Part shown: one piece after another, positions 1-11,350 of the stretch
Layout: each line of letters begins with the position of its first letter
Numbering within the stretch: position 1 is the stretch's first letter
Origin: Manduca sexta
Lineage: Eukaryota; Arthropoda; Insecta; Lepidoptera; Sphingidae
Assembly (NCBI RefSeq): GCF_014839805.1
Contig: NC_051135.1
Span: 9,551,291 to 9,615,290, forward strand
DNA length: 64,000 bases
Direction: 5' to 3'
Notes under the pieces: generated by a model
Seen by the model: the letters and a program-made list of their open reading frames with translations, nothing else
Told to the model about the DNA's origin: nothing
Database searches by the model: none
Made by a program: the position numbers and the translations under genes

Positions 1-50
1 GCGTACGGTACGGTGGTCGCTATTCGGGCGCATACAAAATATATCCTACC
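1..50 (-). repeat. R5 repeat head, cut by window edge
   Basis: The antisense of the R5 head: GGTGGTCGCTATTCGGGCG then ATACAAAATATATCCTAC. Confidence 0.45.
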
Positions 51-249
51 ATCAGCAAGGTTTTTGAAGTTGTTTTATCGCTAACGAAAGTCCAATACTC
101 TGGATTGAAATCACCGAACTTCGGAACGGGGAAATAAAAATACTGCCACAGCGGTCCTATGAAATGATGACGCTTCGATCAAAATATTACTACGTCCTTA
201 AAATAAAGAATACATATACATCATATATTTTTTAACTATTTAAAGTTTT

Positions 250-540
250 TTTTATAGTAAATGAATGACGAAATGAACAAACCGCTCGTCTGATGGTATG
301 TGATACTGCCACCCACAAACAGTAGCAATACTATACAGATCTTTAAAGTACGAAGTACTCTATGGCACTCCACTGCTGAGACATAAGATGTTAAGTCTCA
401 AAACTCCTAGAAATTACCCTGGCTACTATGGCATTCAAACCGAAACACAATAGTGCATATATACTGCAGCATGGTGATAATAATAGACATTACAGTGGTA
501 CCCAGTACCCATGGTCTCTCGCATGTAAACAATTCATCAG
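250..540 (-). mobile_element. R3 repeat, near full length
   Basis: Antisense: AATGAATGACGAAATGAAC, CGCTCGTCTGATGGTATGTG, ACATAAGATGTTAAGTCTCA and GTGGTACCCAGTACCCATGG. Confidence 0.65.
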
Positions 541-1774
541 TATATCACGCGAGAAAATTCGCGGGCAACAGTTACTTTTAAATAAAAATATTCGAAACTA
601 CTTACTTTAAATAAGAGTCAGTTTGAACCATCTCACTGCATTCTAATTCGTTAGAAAGATTTAACATTTGAGTTCAGCATCAATCTTTCAGGAAGCAATG
701 CCTGCGGAGATTACGCAATATATCTTCAGAAGAAGTGAAATATCTTCAGATTTCCTTCCGACTTGCAAATGCAGAAGGATTATAGCGATGCCTCTTCTGT
801 GAGACGGTATTTCGTATCTGTTTAAAAATATTTTTGTATGCTTTAGAAATTCGCGTGGCCTTTTCATTTATTCAAGCTTATTTGTAGTTTTACTTTCATG
901 ATTTAAACCTTGGAAAATGGCTTTTTTAATAAGATCTATTTGTCTGTATGTCATAGAAGATTCTTAACGACGTTACTAATCTGTAGACGGTATTCATTCT
1001 ATCTGTTTCTCTCTCCGCTTATCAGGTAAAGTCGGTTTGCCATGAATATAAATATGAGTCCTTAATTATAATTAAATAAGCTATTTCGAAAAGAAAGAAA
1101 TATAGTAACAAATAACAACAAAACTTCTATTATTTTTTATTGCTAATTGAACCCAAACTGTAACCCAAAATATATGTTTTTTACACTACTTTTGAAAATA
1201 ATAAGTTTTTTCCATTATCTGAACTTTTTACATTTCCAGACAAGTACCCTTTTCGAAATTGAATATTCATTTATAGTATACTGAAAAAGGTGTCAAAGAT
1301 TCTCTCAGGTTATTTAACCATGTAAAATTACTGTTACAATATTTTACACAAACACTATGTATTTGCATTCACAGCACATACTCACTTACATAACTCCCGG
1401 AAACGGAAGTTACGTCGTTTAAGTTCTAGCACCTAGAAACTGTTGAATTCAAGCTAGTTACTAGATCAGATATGTTGAGCAATTTACGTTACTATGTAAT
1501 TTAATTATAATAATAATAATTCGTTTATTATTTTTATTGTAATAATTTGTTACATAATTATTAATCAGCTCATAGTTGTTTTTAGCGTTCAAACTATTAA
1601 TGATAGAAATTATTTAGAAAATAATAACATTTACAAGGAACTTAAATTACATTTCAATACATTTAATTAAGGAAATTTTACACCGGGCGAATTTATTATA
1701 GATACGTATTGTAATACAGTATACATTGTTTTCGATATATTGTAATTACAATGTATCGCTAAGATTGACATTTT
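541..1774. other. AT-rich, no gene seen
   Basis: Unique-looking AT-rich DNA with no open frame above 60 codons and no recognised repeat. 1500-1570 is a dense TAATAAT tract. Confidence 0.6.
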
Positions 1775-2075
1775 TTTTCGTTATTAGCACTAAATGACGA
1801 AACGACTATATTCGCCTGATAGTACACAATACAACTGCACATAAACAGTAACAACACCATAAAGAACTTTTGATTACAAAGTACTACGTGGTTCTCCACT
1901 GCCCTCGTCACCTTGAGATATAAGATGTTAAGTCACATAACGCTCAATAATTACTCCGGCTACAATGGTCTTCATGCGGAACACTATCATCTTGATGCTT
2001 GGTGGTAAATAGACATTGCTGTGGTAACTATCTACCTAGACGGTCGCTAGTATACGAGAGACCGATCATCAGTAA
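1775..2075 (-). mobile_element. R3 repeat, near full length
   Basis: Antisense: TTCGCCTGATAGTACACAAT, AGATATAAGATGTTAAGTC, GACATTGCTGTGGTAACTAT and CGGTCGCTAGTATACGAGAG. Confidence 0.65.
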
Positions 2076-2211
2076 AGCATACATGACATTTGTCACTACC
2101 GTCCATGTATTCCGTGAAAAAATATACCAAGAATTAAAACTTCACTGTGTACTTAAATATTCTAGTATAGCCCGTGTGCAATGTCCTAGAAAACAATCAC
2201 AATACAAACAA

Positions 2212-2390
2212 TGTGTTCTAATAAATAGTCATATTCAAAAGACAAATAAAAACTGAGTTGTTGAATATGGATTTAATATATACGTGTTTAAAAATACAAT
2301 GAATATGTGTTCAAGTAAATAGTTATATTCAAAAGGCAAATGGAAACTGAGTTATTGAATATGGATTTAATATGTATGTGTCTAAAGGTT
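2212..2390. repeat. Tandem duplication, period 94
   Basis: TGTGTTC..AAATAGT.ATATTCAAAAG then GAATATGGATTTAATAT occurs twice (starts 2212 and 2306). Confidence 0.8.
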
Positions 2391-2449
2391 AGCTCGATAC
2401 AGCTTAGGAGCCGATCACACAAAATACTACTGATGATGAAATCAACACA

Positions 2450-2624
2450 TCGCATTTAGAATTACAATGACGCAAGCGAAAAAACCATAAATGTATGCAA
2501 TATCGACTTTCGCGTAATTACCGAAAGTCGATGTCGCATTTGATAGTCTCTCACTTTTCAAATAAGATTATAAATTAATTTAAATGTTTTTTTTTGCACT
2601 GACGCCATTGTAATTCTAAAGCGA
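2450..2624. mobile_element. TIR MITE, about 175 bp, with inner hairpin
   Basis: The ends TCGCATTTAGAATTACAATG and (reverse strand) TCGCTTTAGAATTACAATGG form inverted repeats of about 30 bp. Inside is a second perfect hairpin, TCGACTTTCG / CGAAAGTCGA, near 2506-2534. Non-coding. Confidence 0.7.
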
Positions 2625-3584
2625 CATTTTGATAATATAACGTTATTAGGGGAATTTAAGCTGCAGTATACGATTAATCAACTACATAATTTCCACACAC
2701 AGTTTTCAGCTAATTCCACATTTCATATAAGCAGGGAGAAGCAAGCCGATACTCTGATGTCGATACATTTAGCTAACCGTTTGAACGACCATGCAAGATG
2801 GATCATGATAGATGACTCCATCCGACACAAATTACGAACAATTTTCCTCAGAGTAATTTCTAAGATGGTTCTCAGACAGGTTAATTTCAACTTTATTGGA
2901 AATATTTTGGAATTGTTTTCAATTGAAGTCTTTTACTTGGTCTCATTTCAAGCTTATGTTGGTGCAATGTTTTTTGAGTTGCAAAAGGATTTGGCTGAGT
3001 TTTTACGAAGCTTTTTAACACGTATTTAAAAAATAAATATTGCCCCATTAAGTCCGACCTAGAATTAGAACGAATGGCCACCAAATTAATGCACTTTAAC
3101 ACTCATATTCCCTGCCCATGCTATATAAGTAACTATCTTATGCACGCAGCTCCGTTTGTGTGTAAACTTATTACTAGAATAAAAATCCTGCTATATATTT
3201 TCCTTGAATAAAAATATGTCTAGTAGTCTATATTCTTTCCAGGGTCTCAAACTATCTCCATCCCAAATTTATTGATATCAGTTCAGTCATTCAGCTATGA
3301 AGACAGAGCTATTCTTGCATTTATAAGTATGAATTTCTAAATGCATTTTGAAAAGTTATTTGATCCAACAATACTCTTTAGTAAAGTTGAAGGTGCATAA
3401 GCTTAAAGCAAGCCAAGAGGTAGCAGGAACTATTGAAATAATATGTTTTGAGTTTAATCACAAGGCAGGTATTATGATTTTTCGAAGTTCTGTGTTCTTA
3501 AATTATCACTTGCTTTAATGGTGATGATAATAGATTAGCTATCTCTTTACGTATGTTTTCTTATGATTTTTGGTAATACTAGCG
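2625..3584. other. No gene; LINE-like remnant at 3170-3345
   Basis: A 90-codon + frame (2757-3029) overlaps a 69-codon - frame; neither is conserved-looking. 3190-3330 (AGTCTATATTCTTTCCAGGG..AAACTATCTCCATCCCAAAT) is a degraded LINE 3' tail. Confidence 0.5.
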
Positions 3585-3770
3585 AGAGCCCATGGGTTTT
3601 TCTGCCTAGTATCAGCTCGGAGTAATTTGTACCCAATATGGCGATAGGCTTACCCCTTATTACATTATAGAACTTAACACCTATAACTTAAAATGTGTGC
3701 TTCAAGTGCGCGCTAGTTGTAGCTCTGCTTTCCCCTATGGAGATAAAACCGTGAGGTGTGTTAATTTTTT
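3585..3770 (+). mobile_element. SINE S2, 5'-truncated and diverged
   Basis: GGGTTTTTCTGCCTAGTATC, ATATGGCGATAGGCTTACCC and GCTCTGCTTTCCCCTATGG. Confidence 0.65.
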
Positions 3771-4156
3771 TGTATAAAATTTAAAAAAAATAATTTTATG
3801 TGTTGACCTTCAGAATATCCAATACTCCTTGCGAATATTGATAAATAATAAGCAATCTTATGATTAAGCCCTGTACCTTCAAATCTGCGTGGCGGCATAA
3901 AGTTATTAGAGTAGACAGTATTCATACAAATCCGAGAGGTTCGTTTCCAGTGCGATGTACGTACGTGGCGATCACTCACTGTCGTACCACCTTATTTATC
4001 ACTGTATCCAATGCAATCAACATTTACCATCGTAACAGATTCTTCTGACTCGTACCTACCTGAGAATAAAGTCGAAGATCCAATACCGTTCAGTTCACCA
4101 GCTCCGAGATATATTGGTTCCACTTCTATATTTTTATGAATAGCTTGTGACGGGTT
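3764..4156 (-). pseudogene. Coding-like stretch with one stop, unidentified
   Basis: 54 open codons (including EVEPIYLGAGELNGIGSSTL), a TAA at 3992-3994, then 76 more open codons in the same frame (including HWKRTSRICMNTVYSNNFM). GC is slightly above its surroundings. A GT-type donor (CAG|GTAGGT) lies in the first half, so this could also be one exon of a spliced gene. Not recognised. Confidence 0.28.
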
Positions 4157-4261
4157 TTAGTTGACTCGTACGTATCCTAGAAGCATTTAAGTCGTTTGCA
4201 TGTGGCGCTAGCGTTTATCTAAACTGGATCTTTGCTTTAATAGTCGCTCGGGATAATCATT

Positions 4262-4350
4262 ATGTCTGGAAGTCAGAAAGAGCTGCTTTTGCAAAAATGT
4301 TATGAGTCAGTTTTTAGAACACTGGAGTTAGAAAAGTTAATTGTTTTTGT
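4262..4350 (+). other. Candidate first exon, unidentified (29 codons)
   Basis: ATGTCTGGAAGTCAG opens MSGSQKELLLQKCYESVFRT, ending in a perfect GTAAGT donor in phase 2. It is coding-like but not recognised. Joining it directly to 4788-4921 fails: the phase differs and a stop follows. It may belong to a lost or damaged small gene. Confidence 0.3.
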
Positions 4351-4462
4351 GTAAGTTGTGTTATAATGCAGGAATGTGGGTTTGATTACATTTAAAAATG
4401 TTTGTGAGGTTCGCAAACGTTTGTTTTGCGTATGTGTGGAGAGATCTTAATCTATTTTCTGT

Positions 4463-4758
4463 CTTTTTTATTGCTTTGAATGATGAGATGAGCTTGCCGT
4501 TCGCTTGATGGTAAGCGATACGACCGCCCAGAAACAGAAGACGTGCCATTCAACACCTTGAATTACAAAGTATTGTTTGGTATTCGACTGCGTTCACCAT
4601 CCTGAGACATAAGATGTTAAGTCGTGTAGTTACACTGGGTACAATGTTCAAATCGGAACACAACAGTGTCTACACATTGCTGCTTGACGGCTAAAATAGA
4701 CATTGCGGTGGAACCTACCCAGATGGACTCTCACATTTTAGAAACTTACCACCAATGT
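4463..4758 (-). mobile_element. R3 repeat, full length
   Basis: Antisense: TTTTATTGCTTTGAATGATG, CGTTCGCTTGATGGTAAGCG, GACATAAGATGTTAAGTCG, AGATGGACTCTCACATTTTA and GAAACTTACCACC. It separates two exon-like pieces (4262-4350 and 4788-4921). Confidence 0.72.
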
Positions 4759-4787
4759 CTGGCTAATTTATTTTCTTATATTGTCAG

Positions 4788-4921
4788 GACTTCGTGTGAC
4801 TGTTGAGTTTAATAATAATGTATGTGAAAAACTAAATGAAGTGGAAAAATATGATCTTCATCAACCAATACATATTACATCTTCTGAAGGAAAAGACTCA
4901 AACAAAGAAAAGAAACGCTAA
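4788..4921 (+). other. Candidate terminal exon, unidentified (43 aa)
   Basis: A strong acceptor (TTTTCTTATATTGTCAG) is followed by a frame beginning LRVTVEFNNNVCEKLNEVEK with a Lys-rich end (..SNKEKKR) and TAA. No family was recognised. R3 occupies most of the space before it. Confidence 0.3.
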
Positions 4922-5098
4922 GTGAAGAGTGGTCGTCTATCCACGTAGCATTTATGAATGATCGAGCATCAATTATCATAAATCGACAAAGGCGATAAAT
5001 TGATAAATTATTTTACATAGGAAACATATAGGTCCTAGCCTCTAGGTAGTTTATAGATGATAATCAATGTATACATCTGAAAAAAAAATTCTACTCAC

Positions 5099-5232
5099 TT
5101 TATCTGCTGACAAGAATATATCTGCGATATTATAAGGTGCTGGCTTTGAAGCTAATAATATATAAATCATTGCGTACGATTTCTTCCTGTCATACTTATC
5201 AAACAATTTTTGCTGGCGACCTACGATGGTTA
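5099..5232 (-). other. Candidate internal exon, unidentified (44 codons)
   Basis: Acceptor TTTCTAATGTTAG and donor AAA|GTGAGT bound an open frame containing FDKYDRKKSYAMIYILLASK. No partner exon or family was found. Confidence 0.25.
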
Positions 5233-6984
5233 CTAACATTAGAAATCTACTTTATGAGAAAGGTTTTAAAATTTTAAAATATTTAATATAGATTTCCTCC
5301 TTGAATATTATTTTATACAATGAGCAAGGTGACGTGATCAGTCGTGCAAAAAAAAAGAAAGAGAAAGGGCGCGAAACTGAACCGGCTGGCCAGCGGACCA
5401 CTGCGTGTGCAATACACTTTTGACTTGCATTTTGATAAGGATCAGACAGCAGTTCACAATCGTTGCATTTCGCTAGCTATAAGTTTTGTTCACGGTCTTT
5501 TGTTTATTTGTAACAAATTTGATTAAAATTGTTGTCTTTTAGTAAATAAGTTAAGTTTTTGTTATAATTACTAAATACTATTTTAGTTTTAAGGCACCCA
5601 ATTATCAAACAAATAAATGTTAAAAACGCTAAATATACATTAATTCTCTTTAGAACCGAAATTACGAACATCATATCGATTGCTTTAATTTGAACAATTG
5701 AACTTATAACAGCAGATCACGACAACCCTAAAATATTTACAAAAGGTGCAATCGTAGATCAATTTCAAAATTGCAATAGAAGAGAAGGTGCTGAAAGTAT
5801 CTTCTGCCAAGTCATTAATATAACTATTATCTACCTTACTACAGCTCTTGCTAAGTTTTACCGTACTCATAAATATCTTGTATATACAACTAAGACTGCA
5901 GAAACCAAACTGCGTAGTTTACACTGAGGTTCAAGACTCATGAATATTCTCGTTGGATAATGCATGTTTAATATTGGCCGTTACTTCGAACTCCGGTGCG
6001 CTCCAAGATCTCAGTTAAGCTACGGTCGAGATGAGTTTTGATGTAGTATACTGTCATAGTTGATGCATTTTGAGTGCAAGTTGTGGGTGGTTTAAAAACT
6101 GTCTAGGTTCGTATGAACATTATTATATCTAGTCTCCTTTGTGAACTGTACTGGCTCATGCTTCTAAAAAGGGTAGACTGAGAAATAACTAGTTAGGAGT
6201 CTTTGCCATATATCCTATGATTATCATAGAAGTGAGCTTATGGCACATCAATAAGAATAATTTTCGAAAACTAGATGGGAAATATTCGAAACATAATTTA
6301 AAGGAGTTAAATAGACTGCATTAATTTATTAGCACAAGTTTTCAATTATAATTGTTTTTTTATGATAGATGTTAAATAATTGGCAGGATAAAGAAGTATT
6401 TTCCGCAAGGTGACACTCTTCTTAAACTAGTACATCTCGCATATTACCTAAGACGATATGCTAAATCAACTTTTTTCCTTAAAACCTTGAGAGATTATTG
6501 ACAAAAATATTGGAAAGCGGATGACCTTAATTCAGACTCCACGTCTCATTTTGAAGCAAAATAACAAGGCGAGGCATTTTATTCACGCTAAGAAAAATGA
6601 GAGGACAAAATTTTGCTAATAAGTTAGAGTAAAATCCAACAAAACAGCAGAGTTCAAGATTTTATAGTGAAAAACCTTAACTAAAAGACATGTAGGTTAA
6701 TGAGATGCTTTGATGGATTATAAGAAGCGCCTACTCAAATTTTAAAAGCAACAGAAATAAAATGTCAGCACTATTATATTTTCAAAGGCGCTATCTTGAG
6801 ATAAATTTGAGTTTTTATAACTGTCATAAGTTGTGGAGAGTTCTTTTATAGTGATTTAATAGTCAAACAGTGAACGAAATTTTTGCCCAAAAGGCCGACT
6901 GCCAGACTTCAAGATACTGTGAACTCATTCTGCGTAGATCGGACCAACAGCTAAGATTTAAAAAAAAATAAGGTAAGTACTGTA
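5233..6984. other. AT-rich, no gene seen
   Basis: No repeat or coding frame recognised. A short frame at 5344-5526 starts with GTG only. Confidence 0.55.
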
Positions 6985-7140
6985 AATTTCGGACCACCAA
7001 CACTTCTGTCCGCTCCGTGACCATGAAGGCTGCAAAGTCTTCGAAATGACGAAAGGAACTTTGACGTTAAATTTGACGTTATGGAAATTATATACTATTG
7101 TAATAGTTTAGACTAGTGGAAGAGGACTGCCACGATAATG
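6985..7140 (+). repeat. LINE-like 3' end, copy 1 of 3
   Basis: CTCCGTGACCATGAAGGCTG then CAAAGTCTTCGAAAT; relatives at 50640-50770 and 63420-63515. Confidence 0.55.
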
Positions 7141-7539
7141 ATCTCAGGTTCAATATTAGGGCTTTGTTTTCCTTTTTTAAATGATAATAAAATGTATTTT
7201 TTTAAATAGTCACAATTACTTCACACATACAAGTACAAAACCCGGTCTATATTTTTGGAGCGAATATATTACACCCGATAACCTAGTAATAAAATTGGCT
7301 TTGATATATTCTCCTTTCTTAGAGCCTTGACTTTTCATATTAAGTGTAATATATTTCATACTTAAAGGTCGAAATGTGTAGAAAAGTGATATTTCTAGCA
7401 TTGACAGGCTATTTTTTCTTAGTTGTAATTTAACACGAGTCAGCTTAAGTGCTCTCCTAACTGGTGTAGTGTTCGGTTAAGGAACGGTGTTTGGGGACTT
7501 TCAGTTACTGTCAGTATATTCGAACTGCCAAATATGAAT

Positions 7540-7710
7540 ATTGTTGGTGGTGATGTGTGTTACTTACTGGTGGTAGGTCTCTCATATGTGAGAGTCCGCC
7601 TGGGTAGGTAGCATCGCAACATTAACTACATAAAACATTGACTACACTGCTGTGTGTAGTCAATGTTGTATTTCAGATTGAAAGACATTGCAGCCAGTGT
7701 AAGTACTGGA
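7540..7710 (+). mobile_element. R3 repeat 5' half
   Basis: GTGGTAGGTCTCTCATATGT then GAGAGTCCGCCTGGGTAGG: the palindromic head is intact; the 3' half is missing. Confidence 0.65.
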
Positions 7711-9740
7711 CATAATAAAGCAAAATGGCAGCGTGTTGCTAATGAGAAATGGGCGAAGTTAAGGATTCCGCAGATCCTAACCCATTATATTCTAATATTT
7801 TCGACAACGCATCCAATTTTCTATAAAAAAGGGAATTGGTAAGCTAAGTATTCTTTTGTACTCCGGAAATATCTGAACCACGAAAAATGTAATAACAAAG
7901 TAATATTAGAGTCGTAGTAGTGGTGTTCCAAAAACCTCGATATTTTCCAAAATATCCAAGCTACAAATAGGAATGTTTACAGCAACCGCAACGCGACTCC
8001 CTCCGCCTTGTACAAATAAGAAGACTTTCCCACAGCGGTAATGCGACCACCGTACGTGCGGCAAAGCAAATATCTATCTACCTTAGATTATACGGGTAGT
8101 GACCTCCAAAACTGAGTAAGTTACAATACGGGTTGATGGTTATCGGCCTGGCTGGGAATTCGAGGGGAAAAATGGACGTCAGCGGAGTTTTCTTCGCTCG
8201 GCCACTAAGACGGGTAGCGGGAAATCTATTGTACTATTTTTTATAACACCTTTCATACCCAAAAGATATATAGGAATCATTCAGAATTTGCGTTACTAAA
8301 TACACTTTACCTACAATAACATATTCGAACCATAGATGTAAAAAAGTGATACTTTCGAGTAAAATGAAAACTAATTTTAATTTCACACACCCTAATCCCA
8401 CTGCCATCACTCTAAGACTATACGTTGGGGCAAGAACATCATATTCAGTCAGAAGTATATTTAAATACACACTACATTTGCACTACATTATAAAGTGATA
8501 AAAATAGCAGAAAAGGAAAGTCGAAATTTTTGGTCGAAATATTCGCTATTCATGGATAATTTTTGGCACAATTTTAGTAGAAGTAAAGACGAATATGAAG
8601 TTTTCCTTTATTAATGCAATATCAAAATGACCCTGTATAAAGGTTACGCTATAAAATTTGAGTATATTAGTGATGGTAAATAATGCTATTATGAATTAAT
8701 TTCATTAGCATACGAATTTTCATGTTTTAGCATACTAAACAACCATGCTAATGCTAATTGCTAATATGACGATTGAATTAAAATTGTATGAATTTTTGCG
8801 GAATATAATTCGCAAATTGCTATGCACACTTGAAGGCTTTGAATGATGGTATTATGTAACTAATTTATAATTTACAAAATAGAAGGTAAAGGTCTTTATA
8901 TTCCTATTTAATATAAGCTATTAACATTAAGAACAGTTAAATATTTGTTCCTTAATTTTATGAGTGATAACGTTACTTATTTTATATTTTATAATTGTTT
9001 TTTCCAATATATCAATGCATGCTGTGGCAACTAAAGGTAATGCATTTAATATATTGTTAGTCGTCTGTAAGGTTCAGTTGTTTTAATGTAATTACCACTG
9101 TTTGTCCTTAAAATAAATAAATAAACAATAAAGAATTAGCAATTTGCGCGAAATCAACGGACTAATTTCAAGGCTCAATGTTTTTATTTAACGCCAATTT
9201 ACATTCTATTAAAATTATATGATATGATTAAATATACTATTAAAATAAAAATATTTTTGTGACGGATTTGTGACACTTTTTGCTATTAAAATACTTAGCG
9301 TTTAACAAATCGAAGTTGGTCATTGACTCACGTACCAGTCCGTTGGTGATATCTTTGTGAAAGTATTTCTGATAAATAAGTGGTAGATATTTGTATTTAC
9401 ATCAAAATCACTTCAGTTCCAACAAATACTTAAAGTCATATTAAAATCCACCATTCCCCTAGCCAATAAAACAGCGCCAATTAGTCAGCTGCATGCATCA
9501 ATGATAAATGAACATCCACTAAACGTTCGTACACAATTTACGAGTCAACAGCTGACAATCTATCAATATTATTGCGAAACAACGGTCCATGCGCAGGCAT
9601 TAATATTGCTATTTCATACATACGCTATCCGATGTAGGCCGAGGTGTACCGGATACAGCTGATCTTCGCTCGGATTTTCTCTATATTATAGAAGACAAGG
9701 CTATGACCATTTGAATACAAAAACCTCCACCTGTGATTGT
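7711..9740. other. AT-rich, no gene seen
   Basis: Only low-complexity AT tracts (8640-9010, 9100-9260). 9300-9395 (TTGGTCATTGACTCACGTAC..AAGTATTTCTGATAA) has a relative at 24180-24262, an old repeat. Confidence 0.5.
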
Positions 9741-9749
9741 ATCTCATTT

Positions 9750-9897
9750 CAGCCGGGAATCGTCCACTGCTGGACATAGGCCTCCCCTATTGAGCGCCAC
9801 AGGGACCGGTTCTGGGCCGCCCTCATCCATCGGACTCCGTCGACCCTCACCAGATCGTCGGTCCATCTCGTGGGAGGCCTGCCTACGCTGCGTCTGA
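9750..9897 (-). pseudogene. RTE-clade LINE, ORF C-terminal end
   Basis: The minus strand codes RSVGRPPTRWTDDLVRVDG then VRWMRAAQNRSLWRSIGEAY and VQQWTIPG with no stop: the well-known 3' end of insect RTE elements. The rest of the element is absent. Confidence 0.8.
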
Positions 9898-9904
9898 TTG
9901 TATA

Positions 9905-10040
9905 ATAAATAATAATACCAGACCTGTATTATATACTGCCAATTGCTGAGAACGGGTCTACTGAGATTTAGGCCTTAATCACGCTAGCTTAAGGCAAGTT
10001 GGAAGATTTACATACCTACAGAATTCCTTATGAGGAATTC
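9905..10040 (-). mobile_element. SINE S1 3' fragment
   Basis: ACCTGTATTATATACTGCC, GCTGAGAACGGG and ACTGAGATTTAGGCCTTA are the diverged antisense S1 tail region. It abuts the RTE fragment at 9750-9897. Confidence 0.6.
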
Positions 10041-10179
10041 TCTATTGTGTATACTTAATTACTTTCTGCTGTCCCTCCGGCCGTTTAAGTATTTTCGTGA
10101 TAAAAAATATATACTTCAGGCATAAAGTAGTTATTAGGAAAAGAATGAAAAGTATTGACAGTAGTTCCTGAGAAGTGGT

Positions 10180-10475
10180 TTACTGGTAGTAGATCTCTCA
10201 TATGTCAAATCCGCCTGGGAAGGTACCACCGCTATGTTTAATTCTGCCGCCAATAAGCAGCGTGCAGTTACTGTTTTGTTACGGTTTTAAGAACATTGTA
10301 GCCAGAATAACTATTGGATATAGGACTTAACTTCTCCATGTCACAGGATGGAAGCGCAGTGGAATACCAAACAATACTTTGTAATTCAAGTTGTTGTATG
10401 GTGTTTCTACTGTTTATGGCCTTATCATTAGGTGAACGGCAAGCTCTTCCCGTTATTCAAAGCAATAAAAAAAGA
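10180..10475 (+). mobile_element. R3 repeat, near full length
   Basis: GTAGTAGATCTCTCATATGT head, CACAGGATGGAAGCGCAGTG, and AAGCAATAAAAAAAG end. Confidence 0.7.
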
Positions 10476-11199
10476 AGTAGATTAGCACAATATTAAAAAA
10501 AAAAAAATTAACTGTATTAGTATAATGACGTATATGATACAAAGAGATATATTATTTATCGAATTGACAATTAATACCTTGTCATTAAAACAGTATCCCT
10601 GCGGTTCGTACCAGCCCCATGAGCGAATAAATAAATTCACATTTAAAATATCCCATGCAATTGTGACTCTCGACCATTGCGGTCAAGTCTCTGGGGGCCG
10701 CGTTACAAAAATTACGCTAACATCAGTACGAAGGTCTGGTCACACCCGACAGATCCGGGCACAGGCCATGATTTGAAAAAGAAAAATTAAAATGAAAAAT
10801 ATTTTTTTTTAACACAAAAGATCTATACGTAACGAATATACAAAGTATGAATTTTACAGTAATCTATGAAATTAATCAATGTATTGACAACAGTCCCACA
10901 CAAGGCAAGCCTGTATAGTAGGGTCCCGTGAGATCACTCAGAAGTACTTTTTACCACAAAAGACTTCGTTTCTATGGTAACATAAAATGAGATCATATTA
11001 TAATACATTACTAAAAAACTTTCAGCATCCAGAGTACATTGGAACACTAGGTAAATTTAATTTAATTTAAATCATTTAATTTGTATATAAATTAATTATT
11101 TTTGCCTTTAAAATAAGTTAACATCATTTACGGTTTGGCTACAAACTTTGGAATGAACTCCCTGCATCGTGATTTCTCGCCCGTCGTTCCCAACTTGTC
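10476..11199. other. No gene recognised
   Basis: A more GC-rich piece at 10590-10770 supports an 83-codon + frame (10525-10776) that matches no family I know; probably repeat-derived. Confidence 0.4.
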
Positions 11200-11350
11200 C
11201 TTCTTTAAACGAGGTTTAATAAGAGTGCTCACCCCCCGGTAGGCAACGGCTTGGCTATACCTCTGGCATTGCTTTAGTCCATGGGCGACTGATGCTGCTT
11301 ATCATTAGGCCGACGGCTTGCTGGTTTGCCTTCTAAAGCAATAAAAAAGC
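11200..11350 (+). repeat. R4 dispersed repeat
   Basis: TTTAAACGAGGTTTAATAAG / AGTGCTCACC..GGTAGGCAACGGCTTGG..GGCTTGCTGGTTTGCC..AAGCAATAAAAAA. A second copy lies at 45195-45350. The A-rich end suggests a retroposed 3' end. Confidence 0.6.
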
